Below are positions 47,281 through 62,300 of a DNA stretch of 64,000 nt, in pieces. The notes below the pieces were generated by a model that ran no database searches, was not told the origin of the DNA, and saw only the letters and a list, made by a program, of their open reading frames with translations. The stretch is from Cornus controversa (lineage: Eukaryota > Streptophyta > Magnoliopsida > Cornales > Cornaceae), in the NCBI GenBank assembly GCA_026545225.1, contig CM048853.1:50579755-50643754 (forward strand). Direction: 5' to 3'. A program made the position numbers and the translations under genes. How positions within the stretch are numbered: the first letter of the stretch is position 1; every line of letters starts with the position of its first letter.

Positions 47281-48848
47281 AAGTCGAATTCCAATCCCAT
47301 AACCCTTTACTGAATCCCACCATCAACAATTTTTTCTTCAACCAAACAGAACCTAAAGTCACTTAGAACCCGATGCTTTACCAATCACTTCCTCTCTTTA
47401 CTTTAATTTGTGGATATATTCACACACATAACCTGTATATAACACTTGCTTTACAAATCCAATTAGAGCTCAAGCTTCTTCTTCAATTTTTCCTCTCTAC
47501 CTTGTTCCGTAGAAACTCATCTCCATTGCATTTAGATTTTACTTGCTGGGTTCATTTTATTTCATTTAGATTACACTAGATGAGTTTTATTTATAGAGAA
47601 GGGTAATTCTGTCCATCAAAATAAGGAATTTTTTTTTTTGACATTCCAAGGGTAATAATGTATTTTAACTGGGTTAATGGGCATTTTGGTCGCTGCAATC
47701 AATTTTTATGACACATTAATCAATTTTTGGATGAAATGGGACATGTCTCATAACGAAACAAATCACAAGAGAGCACGGTGTAACAAAATGCATAAATTTA
47801 ATGTTATGTTTAATTAGATAAAACCTCATAGGAGGTTAGTGTAATTTATTAAAAAAAAATACTTATATTTCATGAAAATAAATATCTTTCAATTTATTAC
47901 AGGAGCAAAACCTACCCCCCTCCTATTACGTTTTGAAAATGTTACACCGTTCTGTTAATTTGCTATCAAACATTAACCGAAAATATCACGTGATTGTTAT
48001 GTGCGAAATTATTACATCTATATGACCAAAATGCCCACATAGAATAACCCTTCACTACTTACTTGACCCAATCAAACAAGATTTACTACCTACCTAACCC
48101 GACCCTTCCTGGATTCATCAAGCCCTCTTTTAATCTCCATCACAACCATCATATTCTTCACACCATAGAACCCTACACCTACACCTGCAAAACCTCAGTT
48201 CCTCACCAATTGTCATTTAAATTATATATTGATGAATCAGTCGTTGAATGCGATGTGAAGATGACGAAAACATTAACATACGAGTTATAGATATCAATTT
48301 AATGTAATTTATGTGTTGGAACAGTATGTGTATATACACACACATATGCGATATATATAAGAGTAGTATATAACTTAGATGAGCATACATGTAATTGTAT
48401 AAGGTGGACTTGAATTGATCGTGTATATACGGAATACTATTGTCTCCTGGGATAAATATAGTGATTAATTATGATAGATCGAAGCATGCGGTGGCGGTTT
48501 GAAGAAATTTCATTATGGATGTATAGAACCTTAGGGAAATTCAAATTTGGGAACGCTTGATCTAGGCCATGGTTGGAGGAGATTTTTGTACCTAGAGATA
48601 GTTCGATTCAAGGGGAGTGGTTTGGTTTAAAGTATGGGTTGTCTTGAAGTCTGATTTCCCTGATTTAATGGAGGAAACTGGAGATATACATGGGTCGCGA
48701 AACGAGGTTTGAACAGCCCTCAATTTTAATTGATTTCGTTCCTAAATTGTAGATGATGCATGTTGGATAGGTGGTTGTTATTTTTGGGTGGAATAAGCCA
48801 TGTTTGGTGGCCGAAATAAGGCTCGATTAGTGAACAGGCTGGCACATG
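47281..48848. other. Spacer, nothing recognised
   Basis: A+T-rich sequence with short open frames of no recognised family. The last eight bases, GGCACATG (48841-48848), are the target duplication of the next element. Confidence 0.5.
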
Positions 48849-49419
48849 TAGGGATGACAATTTCCCCTGCCCCGTCGGGTACCTGCCCCACTCCGCCCCG
48901 TTTACGGAACCGTTTAAGAAAACGGAGTGGGGATGGGATTAGAGAAAATAACCCGCGTTTAAACGGAGAGGGGACGCGAGTAAGACCCTACCCCAATGGG
49001 TACCCGCCCCGTTTAAGTATATATATATATTTATACTATATATATAATATATAGAGAAAATATTAATAATGTATAAAGAAAATATTAATATTATATATAT
49101 CATACAAGTTTATTATATCAGTAATGGATGACTCAATATTATCCATTGTGTTACAAGTATCTAAATGTGTGTTTTTGGTATATATGTATCAAAATATCAG
49201 ATTTATTATTATAAAAAATTTTGCATTAAAAAAGAAAAATGTATAAACGGGACGGGGCGGGGAAAGTTAAACGATTATGGGAATGCGGAAGTCAAAACCC
49301 GCCCGCCCGCCCGCCCCGTTTATACATGGTTGCGGGGCGAGAACGAGGCGGGAAAAGTTAAACGGTTTTGGTTATGGGGAAGACAAAACCCGCCCCACCC
49401 CGCCCCGTTGCCATCCTTA
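48849..49419. mobile_element. GC-rich hAT-type element (571 bp)
   Basis: The ends are TAGGGATGACAA and TTGCCATCCTTA, inverted repeats with two mismatches. An exact 8-bp target duplication GGCACATG flanks it (48841-48848 and 49420-49427). Both flanks of the element are filled with CCCCGTTTAAAC- and CGGGGCGGGG-type blocks in opposing orientation, around an A+T-rich centre. No coding capacity is seen, so it is non-autonomous. Confidence 0.88.
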
Positions 49420-49427
49420 GGCACATG

Positions 49428-50863
49428 CCCACACGCTCGCGTTTGGCTTTTCTAGGGACCGTCCAACAACGAGGGTGATACTTAATTATTTTAGGCTTAG
49501 AATACGATGTCGTTTCATGTCAGTCATTTTACAAAACATATAACAATAACAACTCCGTAATGAAAAGGAAGAGTCATTGTAATAAATTTTGTTAGTTTAG
49601 AGAGTTATTTGTTACGCCGGTATTTAATGAAAAAATATATTATAGGGAAGTTTAGTGATTTTACCCCTTTATTATACGATATTACAATATTTTACAACTC
49701 CAAAATTTTATTGAATTCTTTTTCTAAATCCTTCTCACTTCGATGAGTTTGAAATTCAGATATTTCAAGCATTTAAATTGAATTTTTATTTTCAAATTTT
49801 GATAAGATTAAATTAAGTTTTTGAATAATTCGGAGTATTTAATTTTTTTTTTTTAATAAAAAACCTGAGTAAAAGGATATTGATTCAAAATGAATCCATT
49901 GAGCTTGCGATTTTATTTAATATTACCAGGGATAGGAAAATAATAGAATATTTTTTACTATTTTTTTCTACTAACCAAAACATAAAATTGATCTTTCCTG
50001 TAAGTAATTTATTTTTTCAATACAACTAAATACATGCAAATATATATATATACACATATCCAGTTGACTCTCTCTCTCTCTCTCTCTCATATTTGAACAT
50101 TCATCTTAATGATATCTTGTTTCTACAAATTGAATGAATTTTAGTAATATGGCTTCGAGCCGAGTTCTATCATATCACCTGCCATCAAATTGATGATCAA
50201 CCCGAGCTTAATTTGAAGCTAGGTAATAGAATCAGAGCTCAATTTCCGCTCACCGAGCTTAAACTGGAGAAACTTTACTCGAATCAAACTTAAATACAGG
50301 TCAAGCTCATTAATGACTTCAAGCTTGAGCTTGAGAATGTTCATAAACATAAATAATCTTCCTAAATACTTACTTTTATTTAACTATAAAAATTATGCAT
50401 ATAAAAAGAAAAATGTGCTGCTTAGGATCATCCTTAAAGTTGCCTTCCAGATACACCTACCTTGATTTCCTAGATTAGAGGAGATTCAAGATATTTGTAA
50501 ACATCAGTACCAGACAAAATTCAAGCATGGGATTTTCACATCACATGATTAAAGCTCAACCTCGTATTCATTGAAATGCAAAATGTCTACTGGTTCCACT
50601 ATCATAAAGAATAATGTAAGGGATATATATATATGTACAATATCAGCTGGAAGATTAAATGCATCATCATCTTAATTAAATACTTAAATGACTATAACTT
50701 CGAGGTACAAAATGATACATAACCTTGCAGAAAAGGGGAGAGAGAAAAGGTCAAAATTATTTCTGCAAAACTTCCAATCCAATGAACGGGGCAAATTTGA
50801 CATTTCACCCTTAGCTAAGTAACTTTGACCGGCTATCAGACACAAGCGGTTTACACAACTTGC
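49428..50863. other. Spacer and 3' region of the DnaJ gene
   Basis: A CT microsatellite lies at about 50070-50090. Near 50155-50340 an AAGCTTGAGCTTGAG-like, GAGCTC-rich stretch may be an old repeat. The last 100-200 bases are the 3' UTR of the minus-strand DnaJ gene. Confidence 0.5.
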
Positions 50864-53800
50864 TCACCCGGATGCACCAGCTGCAGCACCTTTATCGTAT
50901 TCCCCTTGCTCTTCTTTGGCAAATTCTTCAATAAGTTCACGCTGTCTCTGGGTCAAATTCCTGCCAAATAAAAAAAAGAACCCACAATCATGTATCCCCA
51001 TTGCAGTGGAGAAACCATTATGTAAGAGAGAGAGAGAGATAATGGAAGCATATCTCTAAGAAAGCATGATCTAATCATTGACATTCATAGAAGTGTCATG
51101 CTATCTATTTCAATCTCCTCAGACTTTTCTTATACAAAAAAATGTATTTGTGCAGTTGGGTGTGTGTGTGTGTACGCTCCACCATCTCCAGAGGGGCAGT
51201 AACATAATGCGAGAAACGAACAACAAAGAAGAAGAAGCGGAGTGGGCATGAACACTTAATTTCATTAACAATGGCTATGGAACACAAGAACCTATTTAGG
51301 AAAAAAAGAAAAAGAAAGAAAAGAACAAGAGAACCTACGTTGGGATGCTGACATTGAAGTGAACATATTGATCCCCAAATGAGAACGAGTTCCTTGTCTT
51401 AATCCCTGCAAAACAACAACATTAAGAAAAAAATAGAACTTCAGAGCACTTAATACTTACTATACAAAAGAGGCATGCTTTTCAGACATACAATGGAGGA
51501 CAAACTGTTTATACAATAAAATTAGAGTTCTTATAGTATTCTGCAAGTAGAATGCATCCCACTACATTTATTTGCCTAGCTTCTATGAAAGCAAGTAGAA
51601 AACACCAAAAACTACAAACTTACCAAATTAGCATAGATCAGCTTCAATGTAGCACGACATGTCAGTGGACATGTACACTTTTGATTGATTAATAAGAATT
51701 CACTATGTTAATGCATAACTTGGGAGATAGTGCGCATCAGATATCTTCATAATATTTTAATATAATTGAATGTAACTACTACTACTACTACTCTCTCTCT
51801 TTCACACACACACAACCCTCCTGTGTTCCTTCTTATATTGAAAAGTCTATTGCATACTAAACCTGTTTTGACCATCTAAAAAATATTTCATTTCATTCTA
51901 TGGACCATGTCTGAATCTTTCTAGGAATGCTAGAGGTATTTAAAATGTAACATGATAACTGAAACCAACAAAGCTTCCCCTAATCGAGACGTAATGTGTC
52001 CATGCTCCTAGCACGCCAACAAATAGTCCTCCATTTTCCATCCTATATTTTGAAAACCCCATCATCCTTATTACCATGAAGGATGATCAAATGAACCACC
52101 ATCATTGCACTAAACCAGAACATAATATATATGTTTGACTTGTAACACCACAAGTTACAAATAACTAGCAAACCAACATTCACATCATTCTGGTGTTAAA
52201 GTTTCTTAAACTCGAGTCAGTCAGCATCGAACTGCGTCAACAATCTTCCAAAAATAAAAAAAGAGCAAATCAAAATTTGAAATTACTCTCAGATAAAAAC
52301 TGATGCATTTTGAAAATAGGGGTTAAGTTTTGAAACTTATCAAATGCAAGAGCCGGGTGGTAAAGTCCATTCAGATTGTTGTATTATTTTTTCGTTTCCC
52401 TTACTGAATCCTCATAGCAAAGAAGCTTAAGAAACCATAATTTAGTGCTATGTAAAACTAATTTACATTTTTGTATGCAAGTAAAAATAATAAATTAACC
52501 TAATTTTTTTTAATCAGATAGTATACTAATACTTTATCACTGATGTATAAATTTGTATCAATATTATAGCTACAACCTCAAGCAATTTTACCTACAGTTC
52601 CTCCTGCTTCACATCCCAAGATGCAGAAATAGCACATTAATCAAGAAATGCAACTCAAAAAATCTGGGAACAACTTGATCATCAATTAAAAAGCGCATGA
52701 ATTACAAGACTATCCTTTAAAGTTTTAAAAATTATATTATCAGTTTGAGATCTCCAAAAACTTAGAAGGATGTTTTTGAAAAGATGCAACCTTTATAATT
52801 TGACTTGTCAAATGGAATAAGAATTATGGAACAGCCAAAATTGGAGAAAGGACAACTATTTTGGGAGAGAGCATATTTTAAGTATTATTCTCACCTTTTC
52901 TCTTCAAGACCACTTTCTGACCAGGTTGTGTACCAGCACGGACCTGCAAATCAGAAAGCAATTCAATTGCACCGCTTGAGTGGACAGACAGCACCTTAAA
53001 TACACCAAATAACAACTTCTGTTGATAAAGAAACATAAAAGCTTGCAATGAATTTCATGCCTTAAGTACAACATCTCCCGATAGAGTGGGGACCTGGATG
53101 GTTCCTCCCAAAATTGCCTGCAAGCGAGTAAATTTGATTCCATCAATAAAATGAAGACAATTTCTACTCAAAAGAACTTGACAAGTAGACAAACAGAAGA
53201 AACAGCACAGTTGCTTAAAACCAGAGACAATAAATAGAACTACTTACTTCCTAGTATACCTTATAACTTACATCTACAAATTTTATTGTCCTGTTAAAAT
53301 GAAGCAGAAAACAAAAACAAAATGCGCAAGGACAACTGACTACCACACCAAGTATATTTGATAAAACTCTCAGACTAATTTGCGAATGAGAAGCCTATTA
53401 TAATTAATACATCTCTCAAGATAAAAAAATTAGGATTAATAGAAAAATTCAAAAAAAGTAATAATGACTGTATATGTCTGGATAAGGTACAAAAAATTCA
53501 ACAATAACACGCTCAAATTTCATGCATCGAGCATCACAATACTCTGTGTGCAGTTAAGGCATCGAAGATATAACTACCTGAGTGATACTTAGACCTGCAT
53601 CGACATGAATATCAGGCCCTTCTCTTCTGAAAATAGGGTCTTCCCGGACCTGGAATAAAGAATATAGCATAAATTTCAAGCAGAAGAAAAATTAACATCC
53701 AAACTATTAATAAAGAAGAATAAATTAAAAACAAATAGTGATAGAAGTTGTACAAGATACCTTGATAGTAACATAAAGATCACCAGGTTGATTCCCATCA

Positions 53801-56260
53801 GGATCAGCTCCACCACTTCTATACATCTTTATAGTTTCATTGGTGTCTACCCCTGCAGATGTCAACATACTCAATGGAATCAATAACCACTCACAACAAT
53901 AACAATTTTTTTTTTTATAAGTAACAACAATAACAAATATGTATTACAATTATAAAAATATGGAAAGACCATGGACTTATGAAACTGAATAATGTTATTA
54001 TTTTCATTGGTATTACTACACTTACAAGCATTTTTATCTTCAAGGAGGGTTTATGTTAATTATAGAACACTAAGGGACATCTCTGTAATAAGTAGACACC
54101 TAAGAGCAAATCAACAATTTTCACTCCTGTTTGATGGATAAGATAGAAAATCATTTGAACAATATGATGAACCATTCACAAGCAGTCCCCAATTCCCTGA
54201 AACAGATAATACCTGGCATAACATCCAATTTGACTGACTTTGATCCCAACACTACGCGCTGGCCTTGACAAGACTTGCAGAAGCTCTGTCCACCAACCAT
54301 AAAAGGTAGTAGATCAACACCAATTTTGAGATAAATCATCCACTCCACATGTTTAGCATATCAAACTCAGAAAAATGAGATGAAAAATTAACCAATTCGT
54401 GATAAAATGACCACTATACTTCAAAGGGAAAGCAAAAATAATTTTTAAAATTAAAATAAAATAAGAAGAAGAAGGAAAAGACTACAAAGCAATTTCACAA
54501 GGCATAAGATCTAACAGAAAATAGTTTCTTGGTGCTAATAAGTTCTCTTATTAGCCTCCACTCAGTTTATGCATAAGCCTGATACTAAGATGCCTCTAGG
54601 TTTATTCCTTAAAGTCAAAGGATTGCAGATCCAAAATAACATTCACCAGAATGTAAAAGTCCTACAAAATCAGAAGTAGATAGGTGGCATCAATGCTACC
54701 ATTTAGTGTGAAAACATTCAACGCAAGGTTTTAAATACAAATTTGACAGAAAAGCAAACAAGCCTTAGTTTTTGAAGAAATTTAAAATAATTATGCGCCT
54801 AATCTAAAAGCTTAAATTGGAAAAAACAAAAACATTAACAAGTAAGCAAGATTCTGTAAAAATCTACTTGCTAAAAACCATTCACGTGACAATAACACAC
54901 AGCACTATCAGAATATTCGTGCAATTGGGACCTTGCATAAAAAAAGAACTTTGTAAAAGAAAATAAAAATAGAAATATATCAACTCATAATTTCTCTCAT
55001 GTAAATCAATTTTCCAATAGAAACTATATAACCAAGCACCTGCATGAATTCACAATACAAATATTAGCATACATTTGCAACTATATGCACGTATATAAAG
55101 CAATATATGGCAATATACAAGGGACCACACAGTAGATGACATTATACATCTGCACCTCTAGTGGAATCTAGATCGACCCTGTAAGTACGCATAGGTAGCA
55201 TGCATTGTCCCAATACAAGCAAACTGCTTTAGGCTTCAATCGAAGGTCAAAACATCCAAAACCAACCAAGATATCATAACCTCCCAACCCCCAAAGAAAA
55301 ATAAAAATATTAGAATCCAGGGCAGTATCTATGTTACGCATACAGCATTACTTGATTCTTCTTCCTTTTTTTTCTGTTGATAAGCATACAACCCCAGTTA
55401 ATTCTGTGCTCAAGTATCTACTTTCTCCTCTCATTATTCAGTAACCATTTTTTTTGGCAAATATGTTAAAGCTACATAAAGGGCCGCCTTCTTTGCAATT
55501 AATACATGTGTCATTATCATGTCCATATACACAATGGTGATCATCCAATAATTGGCAAGATCACTCACAGTAATATCTATAGAATGACACAAGTTCTAAA
55601 CCTCACCATCCTAGTCTTCAGCCTTTACTAATTTCAGAAGCTCCTAATTTCCTCTATAAGATAATTGAGAAGGGGCCACTTTGTCAATCTCTAAAGAAAT
55701 AAAAAGTGAATGGAACAACCTAATTGCTTTTGTCAAATGATCACATATTGTATCATAACTAGGGGTGCAAGTCGGACAGGCCCAGACAGAACCCAACCCG
55801 ATCTTGGGATACTGCGGGCCAGTCCGAACCAAACCCAATTTTGGGTTAAGGCTGTCAACCCAGACCCAATAATTTTCGGGTTGGCCCAAATTCACCCCTC
55901 CACAACCCCCCCCCCCCCCCCCCCCCCCAAACCGGTTGTAGATATCTTTCAACAAAAAGAAAAAAAAAAGAACAAATACATTCTGGGTTTGTACTGAAGC
56001 ATATAAACAACATAAAATCAGAATCAAATCTTGGATAGAAAGATTAAAGAAACAAACACACAAGTGCAAAACCCTTTTTTTTTGGAAAAGTAAACAAACC
56101 CCAGAAAAATGTATCAGGGTTTCAATTGATAGAAAAAAGAGGAATAAAGAGATCATACACACATATAGAGGGAAAAATGGAAAGGGACCTGGCTGTTGAT
56201 AGAGGGGTAGTGGATGCATAAACATCCGAAGGGTCGAATATACAGAGACAACGCGAGATG

Positions 56261-56305
<45 letters not shown>

Positions 56306-59300
56306 AGGGGTAGACAGCAGTGGCTAGGGTTTCTTTCTCTTGGCAGTGGGCTAAGGTTTGTAATTTTCTGAAGAAGAGATAAGTGTATATAGGGGTGACA
56401 CTCGCCGTTGGATCAAAATAAATGCCTAGGATTTGATTTAATATAATAAAACAAAAGTGTATTTATTATAAATCGGGTTCAGGTTGGGAAAATGCAACCT
56501 GGGCCCAACCCGAAATGCTGAAATAAATAACCCGACCTGAAAATCTTGGTCCGGGTTCGGGTTTTTTTAGACCCGTCCAGCCCTAATCATAACCATTCAA
56601 CGAATGAGCAGAATGCAAGGTCACAAACTTCTATATCCATCAAACCGCCTATAAGCTTTCTTGTTCGCCACAGCATTACTGTTTTATTGGGTAAATTACA
56701 CAATGATTTCATTAAATTGCAAAAATTACATAAAGTTATAGTTGCACATGGCATCCCTGCAACATAAGTACCACACACATGCTGAGGATACAAGACAAGA
56801 TCAACACAAATTGCATGTTCTGATGATGCCGTGAACTTACCTTTACAGTTTTCCCACTTCCACCACAGTGAGGACAAGTAGTCTGGATAGTAAATGGGCC
56901 AGTTTGCTTGTATGTCTGAAGATGTGCAAAACCCAATGGTATTAATGGAAATGCTAATCTGGTTATCATCATATTTAAAAATTAAAGAACAAGAAAACTG
57001 ACCATGCCTGATCCCCTACAAGGTCTACAAGTTTCAGGTCTGGTTCCAGGAGGAACTCCAGATCCACCTGATATATTCAAGCAACAATAAAATGATCTGA
57101 GAAACTCACTTACCACATAGAACTAAATGTACCAAATGAAAGGAGCTAAAAATAGTGTTTAGAGCGACAACAAAATATAGTTGCACAAAAGAATATTGTC
57201 ATACCACAAGCTTCACAAAGCATGTCAGTTTGGACTGTGAGAGTTCTAGTGCATCCCTGAACGGCTTCCATAAAGGATAGTTCAATGGAAACCTATAAAT
57301 GACAAGGAAAAAATGAAATAAGCCACAAATACCAAAACTTAATGCACAAAAAATTCACCAACACAGGAGGAAAGGATTAAAACCTTGACATCTTTGCCAC
57401 CGATATCCCTACCAAAAAATGGGTTGAAGTTCTGATCTCCATCATAGAAAGTGCATCAAAATTTACACAAAAAGAAAAAGAAAAAGAAAAAAAGAGGATT
57501 AGATATAACAGTCAAATATATATTATAAATAAAGATGCTAGTTATTTTATATAAAATGCCTACAGATTAATATATTAACTGATGTTTAAACCAAATTCAG
57601 CAAATACAACACACTCCAATAACATAAACCCAGACAGATAACAAGAATAACCATCCCAAAGAGAATACCTGAAAACACTAAATTTGTAAAGAACACAGAG
57701 GTTGTAACATTAGGACACTAAGCCAAAAGCTGAAGAGAAAAAGAATCAAAAATAAAAAGTCATCCAATCGGCTACCTCTTGGGCAAGATTCCAAGATATT
57801 TCATATTTCTTTTCTAAGACCTAGAATCTTCAACAAAATTTCATTAACCACCAAAATCTCACAAAGGGAGAATATCCTGACTAAATAGTAAATGAGATAT
57901 GGAACAGTGACCAAATTAGTGCCATACCTGCAATTGATTGGTCAAGTATGAAAGAGAATGAATAAGCATATCAACACAACAAATTCCAGTTGGAAAAATG
58001 AAATATCAAATAATCCAAATTATTAAATGAAATGTGAAAAAATCAATAGTGAGGAGTTAAATTACTTATCAAAAAAAAAAAAATAGTGAGGAGTTAAATC
58101 AGATCAATATATTATTTCACCATCCAATGAAGTTGATGGCATACAAGAAGATGAACGTAGTTGGGCAACTAGATGTTCATCATCATCTGAAGGAAGATAT
58201 TTGAGACGTTTTCCATAGCTATCACAAGGGAAAAGCAAGGAATTTTTCCATGGAGTAGCAGAACGGAAGTATGAGTAAGCAAAATTTTTCGAAAACTGAA
58301 AATTTTTAAAGAATGAAAAACATATAAGATCGTCAATATCTTTCAAGATGATCTAACTCTTCTTTGTCAACTAAATCTTCTGCAAACTAATGACCATGAC
58401 TCAATTTAATTTAACCATAGGCTTCGATGATTCATACTCAAAATATTTATAATAAAAAACCTAACAGAGTGTTATAACAAGAAAAAGGTTAAAGTGGGAA
58501 TTTCATAAGTAGTGCCAAGATACCTTGAGTAACATGACTTGGTTTAATTCAAGCCTTCGTCTAATACTTTCTATAAGTCACTTGCTGTTGGTATGCTTTA
58601 TTTGTCTTTTCTCAGACTTTAGGAATCCATAATATAGCAGGTCGATTTTTATAACTGTTAACCTCTTTTACTTCCTCTTAATTCTCAGCTTACACCTATT
58701 CTCAGAATTCTGAGGGCCTGTTTGGTTCATTTTTCTGTTTTCTGAAAACTGAAAATAAAAAAACTGCACACAAATTTGTTTGGTTGACAGTTTTCAATTT
58801 CTAAAAATTCAGTTAAAAAAAGGTTTGGTTTTAGAAAACTGTCTTCTATAGTTCTCTAAAAACCGTTTTTAGAAAACTGAACCAAACAGGCTCTGAGCTT
58901 CTAGCATGGCTTGGAAGTTCTGACCAATGATAGTAAGCAGATTATCTAGTAGCCATTGATATATTAGCTCTTGAGGCTTGAATTAGCTAGATCAAGAATT
59001 CAAGAGGCCACCAAGTAAGCGTGTGTTTGCACATGGGCTTTAGTAATGGTGCATGAGCCCCTTTTTTTCTTTAACATTTTTTTATGCCCAGGAATCATCA
59101 ACCCATTTAAAGTAAAAAATAATCCCCAAGGATGCGTGCAATCACTCATAAAACTCTGTGCTCAAGTAAGCACAAGGAAAGGTGAACCGAGGATGTCTGG
59201 TTCTTGAGTGATTAATTTTACTGGACTTTTTTTGTTTCCATTAACACATCTAGATCAGTCTTGCTTGTTAAGGCTCAAGGTTTCTAAAGTCGTAATCAAG

Positions 59301-62300
59301 TCCTGACAGGCTGGCAGAAACACACACAAAATAAAAAACCAAAAGCATAAAAATAAGGGTAAATTACCCTGAACTCCCCTCAGGTTTGGCTTTTTTACCC
59401 TCAGCTTAAACTAGCTAAAAAAATTTAGTCAACCTCCCCTCAAGTTTGATTGACTTAACTCTGATCACCCTTGCCATTACTTAGTCGTTAGTTGACTGTT
59501 GGTCCAATAAAAATCAATTAAAATAAAAAATAAAAAGACAAAAATGCCTTAATGTGCAGCAAATTATAAAAATAACCTTAATTTTCTCTCCAACCCAATT
59601 TAAATTTATTTTTGTTATCGGGTCAAAAGACACTGACCCAAATTAAACAGTGAAATTAACACAAATTTGTGTTAAATCACGTTATTCTCTAACCCAAATC
59701 AAACCTAGAAAGCACGGACACTTCGTATTAGGGTGCCGTGCCTGTGTCAGACACTTCTTGGACACTCCTTGGACACATGTCGGACACTCCTTAGAAGTGT
59801 CCTGAAATTTTTTTTTTTAGGACACGCGGGGGACACGGCGGGGTACATTTTGTAATTTTTAAAAGTGCAAAAAAACCTCTGAACTTTTCCAAAGTTACAA
59901 AAAGACCCATTTGAACCATTTTTTTGAGCATTTCAACCCCCATCTTCTAAAAATTGACATCTTGACCCCTTGAAATAACTATAATGACATATATACCATT
60001 TAATATGACTATTATGCCATTTTCTCTATAAATATAGTATTTTCTAAAATAAAAAATTTAAAAAAAAATAGTTTGATAAAATTCCTAAATAATAAATTTA
60101 GAAACAAAAAAAATAAAAAAGCCAATAGAACTTTATTTAACATAAAGCCATGTTAGTTTATTTGGTATTTTATATTTAAATTTATTTGTTTGTTACTAGA
60201 AAAATGAGTAATGTGCAAGATTCTAGTAATGTGTTTGAATATAATGAACACCCTTTTTGAAAATACATTAATTGCTTGATAATAAATTGAAGTATTTGTG
60301 TAATTTATTCTTTTTTTGTTGTTAGATTTATGGTATTGTGAATATTGATTAACTTGTTGAATATATATTACTCCGTAATATATTATTTCATAGCCGTATC
60401 CCCGCTGTGTCCGTATCCTATTTTTTTGAAATTTGACGTGTCCGTGTCGTGTCGTACCCGTGTCCGTGTCCATATATATACACACACACAACACAATCAA
60501 CCCCCCACTGTTGCCACTTCCACCACCATACCACCGCCAGACCCCACCACTCCACCTCCACACTGTCCACCACAATCTCTCTCTGTGTTAAATCACAATC
60601 TGTTATGTTCTATTCATCATCCTCACTATCTAAACCAACCCACGTCACACAACTGCGTCATCCTCATTCCTCACTATCTAAACCAACCCACATCACAAAC
60701 CCGCTTTATAACAGCAAACCGACCTGTGTTTTGGTATTCCGGTGAACCCAGATGGAGAAAGAGCCACTTCTTCCGTATGTCATCAGACCCAAAAGGCCAC
60801 AACCACCACCATTGATATATTAGCTCAGATAACGACGAAATCTCTATTCCTCTCCCTCAAACCCCATCAGAACTCAAAGACAGCCTAATCTCTAGACCCT
60901 CCTCCTCATCCCCCAAAGACCCCTCATCTCCATTTGTTGATTCCCTGCTAACCCCAACCCTAAACTCCCCAAAATCCTCCACCTCTTCTTCAAATCCCAC
61001 TAACACTAATAGAGGAAGAAAAGAGAGAGAAAGTGGCGGTGGTGTGGAGATGGTGTTGGCGACAGTGGTGGTGGCATGGCAACTGTGTTGGTGGCAGTGG
61101 CGGTGCTAGTACCACTACGGAGGGGAAGTATATAATATATTTACATGTATATATATAACATTATATATTTGTTCATTGCTTATATTAGGTAGAGTTAGAG
61201 CATTAGGTCAGGGTATATTTGTAATTGTACAGTAAATATTTTTTCTTTTCAATATGATTTATAATATGGAGGATAAATTGGTAAATTTACACAAAATGTT
61301 AACAGCCGTTTGAATTACTAACTTTGATAGGGTGTCAGAGCAATTTTTTTAAAATTTTAATCTAATGGTAATAAGTCCAAACCTCATGGGAGGTCTGGGT
61401 AATTTACCCTAAAAATAAATAAAGATTTTAAACAATGAAACAAAGTTTGAAGAATAAAAATTTGTCTGATATGCTAATGAGATGGTAATAAAAATTTATC
61501 TGGTGTGCTACAGTACAAGGACTAAGTATGTATGCCGAGAGAAGATAAGTGTCTAAGAGTCGGATTTTTCACATCTCCAAACTTAGGGATATGTGGACAA
61601 GATGATAAAATTGTGATTTCATGTAATATATTGTATAACGTGGACACCTAATTCGTTTTGAAACAGTAATGTAACAAAAGGTACATGAAGAGTTTTATCT
61701 AAAACAACTTGAACATGTCCAAGCACATGTCAAACACATATTCCATGCCCAAACACAAGTGTCAGCGTTTCATAATTGATTCTTTGAAATAAGATTTTGC
61801 TAATGTAATTAGAACAAGCCCTAATTTCTCTACTCTCTCTTTCAAAAAATCATAATTCTGTAATTCTAACTCTTCCTTATTCTTTTGCCCTTTGGTAACA
61901 TCAAAATCCCTATAACATGTGCTATTTCGAAATTCCAGCAACAATTCTATTTTCAAGCCTATCATAGCCATTTTCCCTTTATAGAGCCCTCAAACCTTTG
62001 AAGCCTCATATTATGAGATCCCCATAACTTTAGACCAATATAATGCTAATAGTAGGCAACAGAAAAAATAAAACGACAATCAACATGTAAAAATGAACAC
62101 GGAAAGTCGAACGAAAACAGATAAACATCATAAACTTAAAACCCCAAACCATTCAGCTGAAGATTATCAGTTAGCAATAGAACAAACTACAAGCACCACA
62201 ATCAGTTTGTAATAGAACTAACTACAAGCACCACAAGGCAAGACACTAACAGAAAATTGACATAAACTAACAAATACTATGTCCCTATCATTCAGCTGCA

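Larger units (their letters stand above)
59357..61409. mobile_element. Mutator-like element (2.05 kb) in the 5.1-kb DnaJ intron
   Basis: The terminal inverted repeats begin GGGTAAATTACCC and continue as imperfect matches with CTCCC..GAGGTTT blocks over about 30 bp. An exact 9-bp target duplication TAAAAATAA flanks the element (59348-59356 and 61410-61418), the mark of Mutator-type transposition. No transposase frame is seen. Inside are a nested repeat (59711-60472) and a gene-like stretch (60750-61035), so it may be a Pack-MULE. Confidence 0.82.

Noticed and set aside
55644..56225. 193-codon minus-strand protein
   Set aside because: The frame is Phe/Leu-rich, runs through a poly-C tract, and lies across the right part of a transposon and its flank. 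No family signature is seen.
60153..60815. Frames of 98-156 codons on both strands in the Mutator-like element
   Set aside because: They are built on GT/CA and ACC repeats of transposon ends. Only the 60750-61035 stretch looked gene-like.
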